Assembly (NCBI GenBank): GCA_017432325.1 | Contig: JAFRJJ010000089.1 | Location: 1 to 64,000 of the forward strand | Origin: Solobacterium sp. | GTDB lineage: Bacteria > Bacillota_I > Bacilli_A > Erysipelotrichales > Erysipelotrichaceae | Reading direction: 5' to 3' | DNA: 64,000 bases | Shown here: in pieces, positions 35,046-46,060 of the stretch | How the letters are laid out: the number at the start of each line of letters is the position of its first letter | Position numbering within the stretch: the first letter of the stretch is position 1 | Notes under the pieces: model-generated | Databases searched by the model: none | What the model was told of the DNA's origin: nothing | What the model saw: only the letters and a program-made list of their open reading frames with translations | Program-made: the position numbers and the translations under genes

Positions 35046-35828
35046 TCCTTCCAGATATTCGAACAGGGCATCGCATGCTTCTTCGAAAAATTCATTCTTG
35101 AATCCATGCGGTGCATCAGGTATTGAAACGAACCGTATTTCCTGATCCGTATCCTTTTTGCTGAAAGCTTCGAAGAGATCTTCTGCGTAATGGAACGGCA
35201 CGATCATATCACCTGTCCCATGTACCAGCAGAACACTGCCATTGTATTTTGATACTTCAGTCAGTGCATCCATATCCATAACGCATTTTGCGTATTCGCC
35301 GGAAAGTTTCAGTCTGCCGGCTTCCAGGACATCAGGTACAGCATTCGGATCAAATCTCAGGATCTGCATGGATCCCCTTCTTGCGTCATCGGGGATACAT
35401 ACAGCCGGATAGAACATGATCAGCCTGCCGATCTCTGACTGCAGCTGAGCTGCTGTCAGTCCCGCAACAAAGCCGCCCTGCGAGAGTCCCATCACAACAA
35501 GTTTGTTCATGTCGATCGCCGGTCTGGTCTTCAGCGCATTGATTACTGCTTTAAGATCCTCGACCTCCGTAAAGACTGTCATATCCATCATGGTGCCGTC
35601 ACTCTTTGTCTCAAATCCACCGCCAATGAAATCAAATGTAAATGCTGCAAATCCGTGTTCTGCCAGGCGCTTGGCATACGGTGCAGTACTGCGCTGATCA
35701 GAAGTGAAACCATGACAGAGTATGACAGGTATCTGCTTGGTACATACCTCGTCATTTCTGCGGTATGCGGTACATTCGATCTTCATTCCGTTTCTATGTA
35801 CGATAAATGGCAATTTATTCACTTTCAT
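35043..35828 (-). CDS. Alpha/beta hydrolase (esterase/acyl-hydrolase type)
   Basis: A 261-aa cytoplasmic alpha/beta hydrolase. The oxyanion segment is VILCHGFTSD, the nucleophile elbow GLSQGGFVAG, the acid GTGDMIVPF and the His DAPHGFKNE. The pattern resembles cinnamoyl/feruloyl esterases of gut Bacillota, but the substrate is not proven. The start is the ATG at 35828 (GGAGG 11 nt upstream). A longer frame to 35888 would read through the upstream terminator hairpin and is rejected. Confidence 0.87.
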   Translation of the reverse strand: MKVNKLPFIVHRNGMKIECTAYRRNDEVCTKQIPVILCHGFTSDQRSTAPYAKRLAEHGFAAFTFDFIGGGFETKSDGTMMDMTVFTEVEDLKAVINALKTRPAIDMNKLVVMGLSQGGFVAGLTAAQLQSEIGRLIMFYPAVCIPDDARRGSMQILRFDPNAVPDVLEAGRLKLSGEYAKCVMDMDALTEVSKYNGSVLLVHGTGDMIVPFHYAEDLFEAFSKKDTDQEIRFVSIPDAPHGFKNEFFEEACDALFEYLEG

Positions 35829-35845
35829 ATAAGTTAAATCCTCCG

Positions 35846-35876
35846 AAAGAAAGAGCAGATCATTCTCTGCCCTTTC
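35846..35876 (-). terminator. Terminator downstream of the flavoprotein gene
   Basis: On the minus strand AAAGGGCAGA-N6-TCTGCTCTTT forms a long stem with some G-U pairs and a modest pyrimidine tail (CTTTC). Confidence 0.65.
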
Positions 35877-35911
35877 ATCATAATACATTTTTGTCGGATC
35901 AGTAATTGTGA

Positions 35912-38446
35912 TTACTGGTTGTCAGCTGTTACAGCATTCGCTGCTGTACGGCCGGATACGAAGATCTCAACGATCGCATTTCCGCCCAGACGGTTGCCGC
36001 CGTGGATACCGCCTGTAACTTCACCTGCTGCATACAGACCTTCGATAATGTTTCCGTCACCATCCAGTACATGACGTTCTGTATCTACGACAATACCACC
36101 CATTGTATGGTGTGTTGAAGGAGCCATCAGACGTACAGTAACAAGTGTGTTTGCCAGATCATAGGAATCTACTTTGTATGTGCCGTCTTCGTTCTTTTCA
36201 ACATTACCGACAGTTCTGGAAGCGATTGCCTTCGGAGCATCTTCGAATTCACCCTGACCCATGACAGCCATGTCATACTTTGTCAGTGTATCGATCACTG
36301 TTTCAGCATCGCATTCTGCGCCGACCTTCTCAAGCAGAGCACCGAGTTCTTCAGCATTTGCATGCACTCTGTAGTATCTGCCTTCGAAGTCGCCTTCATC
36401 CAGCTGCTTCGGAGCAGGCATCATCTGTTCAGCATTGTAGATTTCGATGAAGACACCCTTTGTGCCGTTGACTTCCATACCGTTTCTGAATTCAGCAAGT
36501 GACAGAACGTCACGTTCGGAACCTTCGTCAACGAATCTCTTACCTGTGGTAGGATTGATCCATGCTGCATAGTTGCCGCCGCCGAATGCCAGGTCACCAT
36601 TGTCGACCCAGGAGATCGGCATCAGCTGTGTGAAGCCCATGCCTGTTACTGCAGCGCCCGCTTCCTGAGCCATTTCGATACCGGAACCAACCAGTGAGGA
36701 ACGGTTTGTTGTCTGTGTGTTATTTGTCAGATATTCGGAAGACCAGTAAATGTTCTCATCAAGAACGAGTTTGATGTTTGCTGCGTAGCCGCCTGTTGCC
36801 AGGATGACACCTTTGTTAGCGTGAGCTGTAACAGGTGTTCCATCATACATTTCAGCCTTGACGCCTGTAACTTTTCCGTCTTCAACGATCAAATCAGTAG
36901 CAGTTGTGCGCTTCATCAGCTCATTCTCTTCGTTGGCATTCAGGAATGTTGTCATAGGAGCTACGAAATATGTACCCCAACGTCCGCCGTAAGATTCTGT
37001 CTTGCCGTCGCCGTCTGTATCTACTTCTGCGCCGATGAATTCGTTTTCTCTGTACCAGAGAGCACCGATCAGAGTAGGCTGTGTGTCTTCAATGAATGTG
37101 GAGCCCATGGATTCGAGCCAAGGCTTCAGATCCTGACCATCATCAATGAACTGGCTGACGAGATCAACGTCGCCATAGATCCACTGTGACTTGTCAGCAG
37201 ACTGTCTCAGGCCGCCATAGTATGTCTGGAATTTGTGGAGATTCAGTGTAGAGAACAGTGTCAGTTCGGATTCGGGTGTTCCTGCATCGAGCTTCGGCTG
37301 TGCCCATGCCAGGTATGCTGTGATCTCCTGCTTCAGTTCCTTCAGGATCGGCAGATAATCTGCATGTACGCCATGCTTGGAAAGCTCACCGATGTCGCCG
37401 ATGACATATTCATTGTCAACATAGTATGCTTCATCGAATTCTGCTTCATTCCAGTTGAGGATCGTCTTCAGCTCATTAATGCATCCGTTGACGGACTTGA
37501 CTTTGTTGTATGTCTTTCCGTCAAAGCCTGTACCTGTTGTTGCATCAGGATCTGCAGGATCCCATACCAGATAAGGCATTACTGACTGATACTGTCCGCC
37601 GGAAACCAGCGTGTTGCCGCCGACTTCAGCATTCTGTTCGATGACAAGAACTGTTTCTCCGTTCTGAGCAGCCTGGGCTGCAGCAGCGATACCGGCACCG
37701 CCTGCACCGACAACTACAACATCCCATGTTCCTTCAACAGGTTCACCTGCAGCAGGTGCTTCAACTGCCTTGGAGAATTCAGAAGCGTTGACGCCTGCTT
37801 CAGCAGCAGCTGCATTTACAGCTTCTTTCAAGGCTCTGCTTGAGAAAGTAGCACCGGAAACGTTGTCTACACCGGAACCGCCTGCTTCAAGCATTGCAGG
37901 GATCATAATGTCATAAGCAACTGTTCCGACATGATCTGTTTCACCGCTTGATGTTACTTCCAGAGCTGTCAGTTTGCCGTTTTCGTCGATCGTAGCAGAT
38001 ACTTCAACGGGGCCATTATATCCTTCGCCTGTACCTGTATAAGTTCCTGCTTTGATCTCAGCTGATGTTTCTTCTGTCTTTCCTTCAGCCTGTGCGAGTG
38101 CTGAAGCAGCTGCTTCCTTAACAGCATTGGACGTTAACGTAGCACCGGAAACACCATCGATCTCACCGGAACCTGTTTCGAGAACCTGTTTAGTCAGTTC
38201 TTCAAGAGCAGCACCGCCGACTGTAGGAGTTTCTTTTTCGCCTTCGATCTTGACGTCGGTAACAGCATCTTTATCAGTTGTGATCGTAACTGTTACGGGA
38301 CCGCCAAAACCTTCGGCAGTCGCTGAATACGTTCCTGCCGTATACTTTCCTGCTTCTTCCTGGGCAGGAGCACTGCTCTGTTGAGAGCAAGCTGCCATGG
38401 AAGCGGAAAGTAAAACTGCAGAAACCAATTTAAGGGTTTTTTTCAT
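35912..38446 (-). CDS. Secreted FAD-dependent fumarate-reductase-like lipoprotein with two FMN-binding domains
   Basis: 844 aa. A signal peptide with lipobox MAAC (Cys20) anchors the protein outside the membrane. Two FMN-binding domains follow, each with the flavinylation motif: DGVSGAT (97-103) and DNVSGAT (194-200), where ApbE-type transferases attach FMN to Thr. The rest is an FAD-binding-2 domain: VVVVGAGGAGIAAA (from 243), EQNAEVGGNT, HTMGGIVVD and GLYAAGEVTGGIHGGNRLGG. This layout is that of extracytosolic flavin reductases for fumarate, urocanate or similar acceptors, fed by membrane electron transfer. The acceptor is unknown. Preceded by a MerR-type promoter and a divergent MerR gene. 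Confidence 0.92.
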   Translation of the reverse strand: MKKTLKLVSAVLLSASMAACSQQSSAPAQEEAGKYTAGTYSATAEGFGGPVTVTITTDKDAVTDVKIEGEKETPTVGGAALEELTKQVLETGSGEIDGVSGATLTSNAVKEAAASALAQAEGKTEETSAEIKAGTYTGTGEGYNGPVEVSATIDENGKLTALEVTSSGETDHVGTVAYDIMIPAMLEAGGSGVDNVSGATFSSRALKEAVNAAAAEAGVNASEFSKAVEAPAAGEPVEGTWDVVVVGAGGAGIAAAAQAAQNGETVLVIEQNAEVGGNTLVSGGQYQSVMPYLVWDPADPDATTGTGFDGKTYNKVKSVNGCINELKTILNWNEAEFDEAYYVDNEYVIGDIGELSKHGVHADYLPILKELKQEITAYLAWAQPKLDAGTPESELTLFSTLNLHKFQTYYGGLRQSADKSQWIYGDVDLVSQFIDDGQDLKPWLESMGSTFIEDTQPTLIGALWYRENEFIGAEVDTDGDGKTESYGGRWGTYFVAPMTTFLNANEENELMKRTTATDLIVEDGKVTGVKAEMYDGTPVTAHANKGVILATGGYAANIKLVLDENIYWSSEYLTNNTQTTNRSSLVGSGIEMAQEAGAAVTGMGFTQLMPISWVDNGDLAFGGGNYAAWINPTTGKRFVDEGSERDVLSLAEFRNGMEVNGTKGVFIEIYNAEQMMPAPKQLDEGDFEGRYYRVHANAEELGALLEKVGAECDAETVIDTLTKYDMAVMGQGEFEDAPKAIASRTVGNVEKNEDGTYKVDSYDLANTLVTVRLMAPSTHHTMGGIVVDTERHVLDGDGNIIEGLYAAGEVTGGIHGGNRLGGNAIVEIFVSGRTAANAVTADNQ

Positions 38447-38494
38447 TTTCCTTCCTCCATATGATTGTCAAAATTTTTGCAATCTTATATTATT

Positions 38495-38525
38495 ATTTAA
38501 AACCCTGTATTTGATACAGGGTCAA
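38495..38525 (-). promoter_or_regulatory. MerR-type promoter and operator of the flavoprotein gene
   Basis: On the minus strand TTGACC (38520-38525) and TTAAAT (38495-38500) are separated by 19 bp, the overlong spacer typical of MerR-activated promoters. The spacer is filled by the perfect palindrome ACCCTGTAT-N3-ATACAGGGT (38502-38522). The divergent gene encodes a MerR protein. Confidence 0.82.
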
Positions 38526-38554
38526 CACAAATTCATCACATTCGAAGGAGAAAA

Positions 38555-39361
38555 ATGAATATCAGAAATCTATCACTGCTGACTGGTATCAATGCAGAAA
38601 CGATACGATCCTACAGGATCAAAGGGCTTCTGAAACCAGGTCAGAAACAAAACGGGTATTATAACTACACGACCGAAGACTACATCGCACTGATCCATCT
38701 GAGAAAACTTCGCGGTTTCAGCATGAGCCTGGACATGATCGGCCGCTATTATCAGACAGAAAATGAAAACGAACTGATCTCCATGATCGAAGAAGAACAG
38801 TCTGAACTGCATAAGCAGATGGCTCAGATGGAACTGGAACTGAGACTTCTGGAATTTGAGAAACGACATATCAGACAGGTCGGTGAAAACGGACAGAATA
38901 TCTATCTGCTGGAAGCAATCGACGAAAAGATCGATTATTACAATATGTACAATTCTGAATATTTCAGGTCTCACAAAGACCTGTTTCCGGATATTTATGC
39001 ATATACAAGTCCCACCCTCCGGATCACTAAAGAGATCCTGAACGGTGAATGCAGTGGAAAAATGATCCCGATCCAGGCAGGTATTGGTACATACAGACAT
39101 ATCATCAAAGATAATTATCTGCCTATGCCGCCGGATGATTGCATTATCATTCCGAAAACACACTGTCTCTGCCAGATCATCACATTATCCAGACTGGATC
39201 ATATGAATCTGCTGACGCTGAAACCGCTTATGGACTATGCAAAGCAAAACAACTATGTGTTTATCAGCGATACTACCGGCTATCTTCTGCGTGTGCAGAT
39301 AAAAGAAAATCAGACACAGTTCCGCTTCAGGATCAGGGCTGCTGTTGAAAAAAGAGATTAA
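38555..39361 (+). CDS. MerR-family transcriptional regulator
   Basis: A 268-aa regulator. The N-terminal winged helix MNIRNLSLLTGINAETIRSYRIKGLLKP and the NGYYNYTTEDYIALIHLRKLRGFSM wing are typical of MerR. A coiled coil follows (around residues 70-115, Glu/Leu-rich). The C-terminal ~130 residues look like an effector-binding domain of the BmrR/GyrI type, with no obvious metal cysteines, so an organic ligand is more likely than a metal. It is divergent from the flavoprotein gene across a MerR-type operator, which makes that gene its likely target. AAGGAGAA precedes the ATG. Confidence 0.88.
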   Translation: MNIRNLSLLTGINAETIRSYRIKGLLKPGQKQNGYYNYTTEDYIALIHLRKLRGFSMSLDMIGRYYQTENENELISMIEEEQSELHKQMAQMELELRLLEFEKRHIRQVGENGQNIYLLEAIDEKIDYYNMYNSEYFRSHKDLFPDIYAYTSPTLRITKEILNGECSGKMIPIQAGIGTYRHIIKDNYLPMPPDDCIIIPKTHCLCQIITLSRLDHMNLLTLKPLMDYAKQNNYVFISDTTGYLLRVQIKENQTQFRFRIRAAVEKRD

Positions 39362-39388
39362 AAAGAAAACGGCTGCGGCCGTTTTCAT
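39361..39388. terminator. Bidirectional terminator
   Basis: GAAAACGGC-TGCG-GCCGTTTTC is a perfect 9-bp stem with a tetraloop, between the converging MerR and FMN-lipoprotein genes. Confidence 0.88.
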
Positions 39389-39391
39389 TCG

Positions 39392-39742
39392 TTATTTTGC
39401 TGATTCAAGTGCAGCTGCTGCAGCTTCCTTGACAGCGTTGGATGTAAATGTCGCTCCTGATACACCATCGATCTCAGCGGAATTAGCTTCCTTCAGCTGT
39501 CCTGACAGCTGTTCGAATGCGGCCTGTCCTACATCAGGGGTTTCATCCTTACCTTCGATCACTGCATCCTTGATGGTTCCGTTATCGAGAGTCAATGTAA
39601 CTGTTACATCACCGCCAAATCCAACTGCTGTTCCGGAATATTCACCGGTAGGTCCTTTAGGTTCTGTGGAAGAACTGTCTGATCCGCAAGCTGCCAATCC
39701 AAGGCACAGAAGTGCGCTCAGTAATACTTTTGCTGATTTCAT
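39392..39742 (-). CDS. Small FMN-binding lipoprotein
   Basis: 116 aa. The signal peptide ends at LAAC (Cys19). A short Ser-rich linker leads to one FMN-binding domain with DGVSGAT (92-98) for covalent FMN. The domain is closely similar to the first FMN domain of the 844-aa reductase (shared GxYSGTAxGFGG, VTVTxT, DGVSGATxTSNAVKEAAA). It may serve as a free electron carrier between membrane donors and the reductase. AAGGAG lies upstream of the ATG. Single-gene unit. Confidence 0.9.
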   Translation of the reverse strand: MKSAKVLLSALLCLGLAACGSDSSSTEPKGPTGEYSGTAVGFGGDVTVTLTLDNGTIKDAVIEGKDETPDVGQAAFEQLSGQLKEANSAEIDGVSGATFTSNAVKEAAAAALESAK

Positions 39743-39765
39743 TTTATTACTCCTTAATGGAATAT

Positions 39766-39794
39766 ATTATAAATAGTTTCATCAAATATGTAAC
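39766..39794 (-). promoter_or_regulatory. Promoter of the FMN-lipoprotein gene
   Basis: On the minus strand TTACAT (39789-39794) and TATAAT (39766-39771) are 17 bp apart. The MerR operator seen at the reductase gene is not repeated here. Confidence 0.55.
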
Positions 39795-39814
39795 TTAAGA
39801 TTATCTGAAAATTG

Positions 39815-39842
39815 AAAACCCCGGGCACATATAACCCGGGGC
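39815..39842 (-). terminator. Terminator downstream of tsf
   Basis: CCCCGGG and CCCGGGG form a very GC-rich stem around a 9-nt loop, followed on the minus strand by GTTTTC. Confidence 0.85.
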
Positions 39843-39863
39843 TTCGTTTTCGGTAAATGATGA

Positions 39864-40751
39864 TTACTTAGCCATCGCAGCTACTTCAGCAGCGAAGTCA
39901 TCGACTCTCTTTTCGATTCCTTCACCGACCTTGTAACGTACGAATGTGACTACTTCAGCACCGTTTTCCTTGAGGTACTGTCCGCACTTCTGATCCTGAT
40001 TCAGGAAGAAGATCTGATCAACCAGGCACATTTCCTGGAGGGACTTGGACAGACGGCCTTCAACGATACCAGCCTTGACCTTTTCAGGTTTGTTAGCCAG
40101 TGCTTCGTCATTGTTGACCAGTTCTGTCTGGATCTGACGCTCGTGTTCAACGATGTCAGCCGGCATATCCTTGCGGGATACATATGTCGGTGTCATGGAA
40201 GCAACCTGCATTGCCATGTTCTTGGCAACCTGAGCATCCTGTGTTCCCTTAACAACTGTCAGAGCAGAGATCTGACCGCCATTGTGCATGTAAGTTCCGA
40301 AGATCTCGTCATCGTTCTTTTCAACGACTTCGAAACGACGGAGCTTGATCTTTTCACCGATGATAGCTGTAGCGTTAACAACAGCATCATTGAGTGTTCC
40401 TTCACCAACTGTCAGTGCCAGAGCTTCATCAACAGTCTTCGCATTGCTGTCGAGGATCGTGTTTACTGCATCATCAAGCAGAGCCAGGAACTTGTCGTTC
40501 TTAGCAACGAAGTCTGTTTCGGAGTTGATTTCAACAACAGCAGCCTTATTGCCTTTTACAACAACCTTGGAGAGACCTTCAGCAGCTGTACGGCCCTCTT
40601 TCTTGGCAGCCTTGGAAATACCCTTTTCACGGAGCCAGTCGATTGCTTTCTTGACATCACCCTCGCATTCAACGAGAGCTTTTTTGCAGTCCATCATTCC
40701 TGCTCCGGTCAGTTCACGTAATTCTTTTACCTGTGCAGCTGTAATTGCCAT
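39864..40751 (-). CDS. tsf: Elongation factor Ts
   Basis: A 295-aa guanine-nucleotide exchange factor for EF-Tu. The N-terminal UBA-like domain MAITAAQVKELRELTGAGMMDCKKAL and the exchange motif SETDFVAKNDKF are present. The coiled-coil and core subdomains complete the usual length. AGGAGG sits before the ATG. It is 3 nt downstream of rpsB, the universal rpsB-tsf pair. Confidence 0.97.
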   Translation of the reverse strand: MAITAAQVKELRELTGAGMMDCKKALVECEGDVKKAIDWLREKGISKAAKKEGRTAAEGLSKVVVKGNKAAVVEINSETDFVAKNDKFLALLDDAVNTILDSNAKTVDEALALTVGEGTLNDAVVNATAIIGEKIKLRRFEVVEKNDDEIFGTYMHNGGQISALTVVKGTQDAQVAKNMAMQVASMTPTYVSRKDMPADIVEHERQIQTELVNNDEALANKPEKVKAGIVEGRLSKSLQEMCLVDQIFFLNQDQKCGQYLKENGAEVVTFVRYKVGEGIEKRVDDFAAEVAAMAK

Positions 40752-40754
40752 GAT

Positions 40755-41711
40755 TTAAGCCTCCTTCTTCTCTTCTGCAGGTGCAGCAGCTGTTTCAGCA
40801 GCCGGTGCAGCCTGACGAGGTGCGCGGTTTTCATTCTTCTTGAAGACACGACGTTCACCGTTGTTGTTGAAATTTCCGCCTCTGCGGTTCTGCATCTGCT
40901 GACGGCGTTCTTCATATCTCTGACGACGCTTTCTTTCATACTCAGCAGCCTGCTGTTCAACGTTGATCATGACATCCTTCATTGTGATATCATTTTCTGC
41001 TTCATCTTCCTGATATGCTGTTTCCAGGACGCCGCCCTTTGCTTCAACGATCGCATCAGCAATAACGCTGACCATCAGTTTGATGGAACGTACTGCATCA
41101 TCGTTTGCAGGGATCGGGTAGTCTACGGAGTTCGGATCTGCATTTGTATCGATCAGAGCAAATACAGGAATGTGCAGCTTCTTAGCTTCTGCAACAGCAT
41201 TGTGTTCTTCAAGAGGATCTACAACAAATACTGCGTCAGGGAGCTTCTTCATTTCCTTGATACCGCCAAGGAAGTTGTCCAGACGTTCCTTCTTCTTGAG
41301 CATCTGGCTCTGTTCTTTCTTTGTGTAAACAGACAGTGTACCGTTTGCTTCCATCTCTTCGATGTCAACAAGCTTCTTGATGGATTTCTGGATCGTACGG
41401 AAGTTCGTCAGTGTTCCGCCAAGCCATCTCTGGTTTACATAGAAGCTTCCGGAACGGAGTGCTTCTTCCAGAACAGCAGCCTGAGCCTGCTTCTTTGTAC
41501 CGACAAACAGCACTTTTCCGCCGTTTTCTGTCAGTTCTTTCAGTGCAGCATAAGCTACATCAAGCTGTTCCTGTGTTTTAGCCAGGTCGATGATGTACAC
41601 ACCGTTCTTGGATGTGTAGATGTAGGGACGGTACTTCGGGTTCCATTTTCTTGTCTGGTGACCGAAGTGAACTCCGTTCTCCAGCATTTTCCTCATAGAA
41701 ACAACAGTCAT
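40755..41711 (-). CDS. rpsB: 30S ribosomal protein S2
   Basis: A 318-aa ribosomal protein of the small subunit, needed for S1/mRNA binding on the platform. Typical blocks: [47 protein letters not shown] and [13 protein letters not shown]. The conserved part ends near residue 240. A long extra C-terminus of about 75 residues follows, first Arg/Gln/Asn-rich ([18 protein letters not shown]), then Ala/Pro/Glu-rich with a Lys-Glu end. A GAGG ribosome site lies 11 nt before the ATG. Confidence 0.96.
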   Translation of the reverse strand: MTVVSMRKMLENGVHFGHQTRKWNPKYRPYIYTSKNGVYIIDLAKTQEQLDVAYAALKELTENGGKVLFVGTKKQAQAAVLEEALRSGSFYVNQRWLGGTLTNFRTIQKSIKKLVDIEEMEANGTLSVYTKKEQSQMLKKKERLDNFLGGIKEMKKLPDAVFVVDPLEEHNAVAEAKKLHIPVFALIDTNADPNSVDYPIPANDDAVRSIKLMVSVIADAIVEAKGGVLETAYQEDEAENDITMKDVMINVEQQAAEYERKRRQRYEERRQQMQNRRGGNFNNNGERRVFKKNENRAPRQAAPAAETAAAPAEEKKEA

Positions 41712-41873
41712 TTTTTTATTTACCTCACTTTCCGTTGTTTTCCGCCACAGTTTCGAACGCCATCAACCTGAAGCAGGATATTCCTCGACAGGCACGGGAC
41801 AGCGAATCCGCTGTGTGAGAAGTACATCTCAATGCGTAAAAACCGCATAAAAAAGATGCCGATTAATAGAATA
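41712..41873 (-). other. Long rpsB leader with hairpins
   Basis: The rpsB transcript should carry a leader of about 150 nt. It contains ACAGCG-N4-CGCTGT (41799-41814) and other short hairpins, so S2 autoregulation is possible. I do not recognise a specific published leader motif. Confidence 0.4.
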
Positions 41874-41896
41874 GCACAACCAGCATCCTCAGTAAA
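41868..41896 (-). promoter_or_regulatory. Promoter of rpsB-tsf
   Basis: On the minus strand TTTACT (41891-41896) and TATTCT (41868-41873) are 17 bp apart, with TGC forming an extended -10. Confidence 0.6.
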
Positions 41897-42000
41897 TATA
41901 TTTTGTGATCTTTCAGCTCTTTTCTTCCTTATATATTTATGTTTCCCGGTAAACCGGAGCACTGATTCTTTTTTCGGTTCATAGGTTTGTAATCTTTCAG

Positions 42001-42049
42001 GAAAAAGAGAATGGGATATTACACTGGAACTGTGAAATATCCCATTTTT
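42001..42049 (-). terminator. Terminator of the pyr operon
   Basis: ATGGGATATT and AATATCCCAT form a 10-bp stem, followed on the minus strand by a T-rich tail (TCTCTTTTTC). Confidence 0.85.
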
Positions 42050-42064
42050 AACAATCTTATGCAG

Positions 42065-42726
42065 TTAATCTTCTGCACCGTAGAGTGCGTAGTATGCCTT
42101 GATACGTTCGTTCAGATCATCGTCCAGCATACCCTTCTGCTGCAGGATCTCAACCACTTCCGGCATTGAAACAATTGCCGCAGTCTCAAAGCCATACAGT
42201 TCAGCCACTTCTTTCAGAGCTGTTGTTGTACCCTTGCCTCTTTCATGACGGTCCAGGGATACCATAAGACCGACGATCTTAACATCAGCCTGTGCTCTTA
42301 CGATGGGAACAGTTTCCTCCATGGATTTGCCGGATGTCGTAACGTCTTCGATCATGACGACCTTGTCTCCGTCCTTCAGTTTGGATCCCAGCAGTATACC
42401 TGTGTCACCATGATCCTTAACTTCTTTACGGTTTGTACAGTAACGGACTTCTTTACCGTAAAGTTCATAGATCGCCATTGCCGTAGCCACTGCCAGCGGG
42501 ATTCCCTTATAGGCAGGGCCAAAGAGCACGTCGAATTCCAGACCAAATCTGTCATGGATCGCACGTGCGTAGTAGCACGCCAGGTCATGGAGCTGTCTGC
42601 CTGTAACATAAGCTCCGGCGTTCATAAAGAACGGTGATTTTCTTCCGGATTTTAATGTGAAGTCGCCGAATTTCAGTGCCTGGCATTCCAGCATGAATTC
42701 TGTAAATTCCTTTTTATATTCCTGCA

Positions 42727-42727
<1 letters not shown>
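42065..42727 (-). CDS. pyrE: Orotate phosphoribosyltransferase
   Basis: A 220-aa enzyme joining orotate to PRPP to give OMP. The PRPP-binding motif is VVMIEDVTTSGKSMEET; FTLKSGRKSPFFMNAG and FGPAYKGIPLA are other family signatures. It is the last gene of the pyrimidine operon; its ATG overlaps the pyrF stop (TAATG). Confidence 0.96.
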
Positions 42728-45055
<2,328 letters not shown>

Positions 45056-45066
<11 letters not shown>

Positions 45067-45970
45067 TGTGATTCTCCTGTTCGAACGGTGCGAAACCAAA
45101 TGCACGCTTGATAACTGCCTTGCGTACAAGTACTCCGTTGGACATCTGCGGGAAGATACGGCTCTTCGGTGCTTCAACAAGATCGGAATCGATCTCTATT
45201 CCGCGGTTGACCGGAGCCGGATGCATGACGATAGCAGAATCCTTCATCCTTGCATAACGCTCTTTGGAAAGACCATACTGTTTCAGATACATTTCATCAC
45301 TCATATCTGCCAGTGCTGCACCGCGTTCCTTCTGTATTCTGAGCATCATAACAACATCTGCTTCAGGGATTGCTTCATCAAAGTCAACAGCTTCAAAGCC
45401 TTCACGTTCCCACTCTTTCGGTCCGGCAAAGCGTACTCTTGATCCAAGCTTTTCCAAAGCTTCCTTGTTGGAAGATGCCACACGGCTGTGCAGGATGTCT
45501 CCGCAGATGACAACATTCAGACCTTTCAGTGTTCCGAACTCACGGTACATAGTCAGCAGGTCAAGCAGACACTGTGTAGGATGATCTCCTGCTCCATCAC
45601 CTGCATTGAGAATGGGAATGTTTACATTCTCAAGCTGCCTATAATATGCGTCCTGAGGATGACGGATGACAACAGCGTCATATCCGATGGCTTCCAGTGT
45701 TTTTACTGTATCGTACAGGCTTTCGCCTTTTGTGATTGAACTGCCTGATACAGCAATATCAGCAGCTTTGCAGCCAAGCTGGAGTTCTGCACTTTCAAAT
45801 GAGTAATGTGTCCTCGTCGATGCTTCAAAAAAGAGATTGGCAACAAGAGCCTTTGAACAGGGCAGCTGCCAATCTCTATAGGAATCATTGAATAGTAAAG
45901 CATCGTTGAGGATCTGTACAATATCCGTTACGCCAAGATCACGCATGGACAGCAATGAGTATCTGTTCAT
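45056..45970 (-). CDS. pyrB: Aspartate carbamoyltransferase catalytic subunit
   Basis: A 304-aa enzyme of pyrimidine synthesis joining carbamoyl phosphate to aspartate. FFEASTRTHYSFESA is the carbamoyl-phosphate site and GDGAGDHPTQCLLDL the aspartate-side signature; MHPAPVNRG lies near the end. No regulatory pyrI gene is beside it. It is the first gene of pyrBKDFE, while pyrC, carAB and pyrR are not in this window. Confidence 0.96.
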
Positions 45971-45997
45971 AAGTCCTCCGTTCTTTTACCTGTTGTG

Positions 45998-46025
45998 ATT
46001 ATACAGGACTGTACAGATATTGCAA
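45998..46025 (-). promoter_or_regulatory. Promoter of the pyr operon
   Basis: On the minus strand TTGCAA (46020-46025) and TATAAT (45998-46003) are 16 bp apart. The palindrome CTGTACAG (46010-46017) lies in the spacer. The expected leader is only about 20 nt, with no room for a PyrR attenuator. Confidence 0.7.
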
Positions 46026-46060
46026 GGTCATACAGAATGAAAGTTTTTTCACGCAGCATG

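Noticed and set aside
35829..35888. Longer N-terminus for the minus-strand alpha/beta hydrolase
   Set aside because: These codons cover the terminator of the flavoprotein gene; the GGAGG site fits the ATG at 35828.
38052..38384. 110-codon frame opposite the flavoprotein gene
   Set aside because: Ser/Ala-rich shadow of a GC-biased gene on the other strand; a similar shadow exists opposite the FMN lipoprotein at 39345-39776.
41720..41962. 80-codon frame within the rpsB leader
   Set aside because: It overlaps the rpsB promoter, has no ribosome site and no recognisable protein family.
45067..45180. 38-residue N-terminal extension of PyrK
   Set aside because: It lies inside pyrB in another frame, while CAGGAG fits the ATG at 45066 and the family start.
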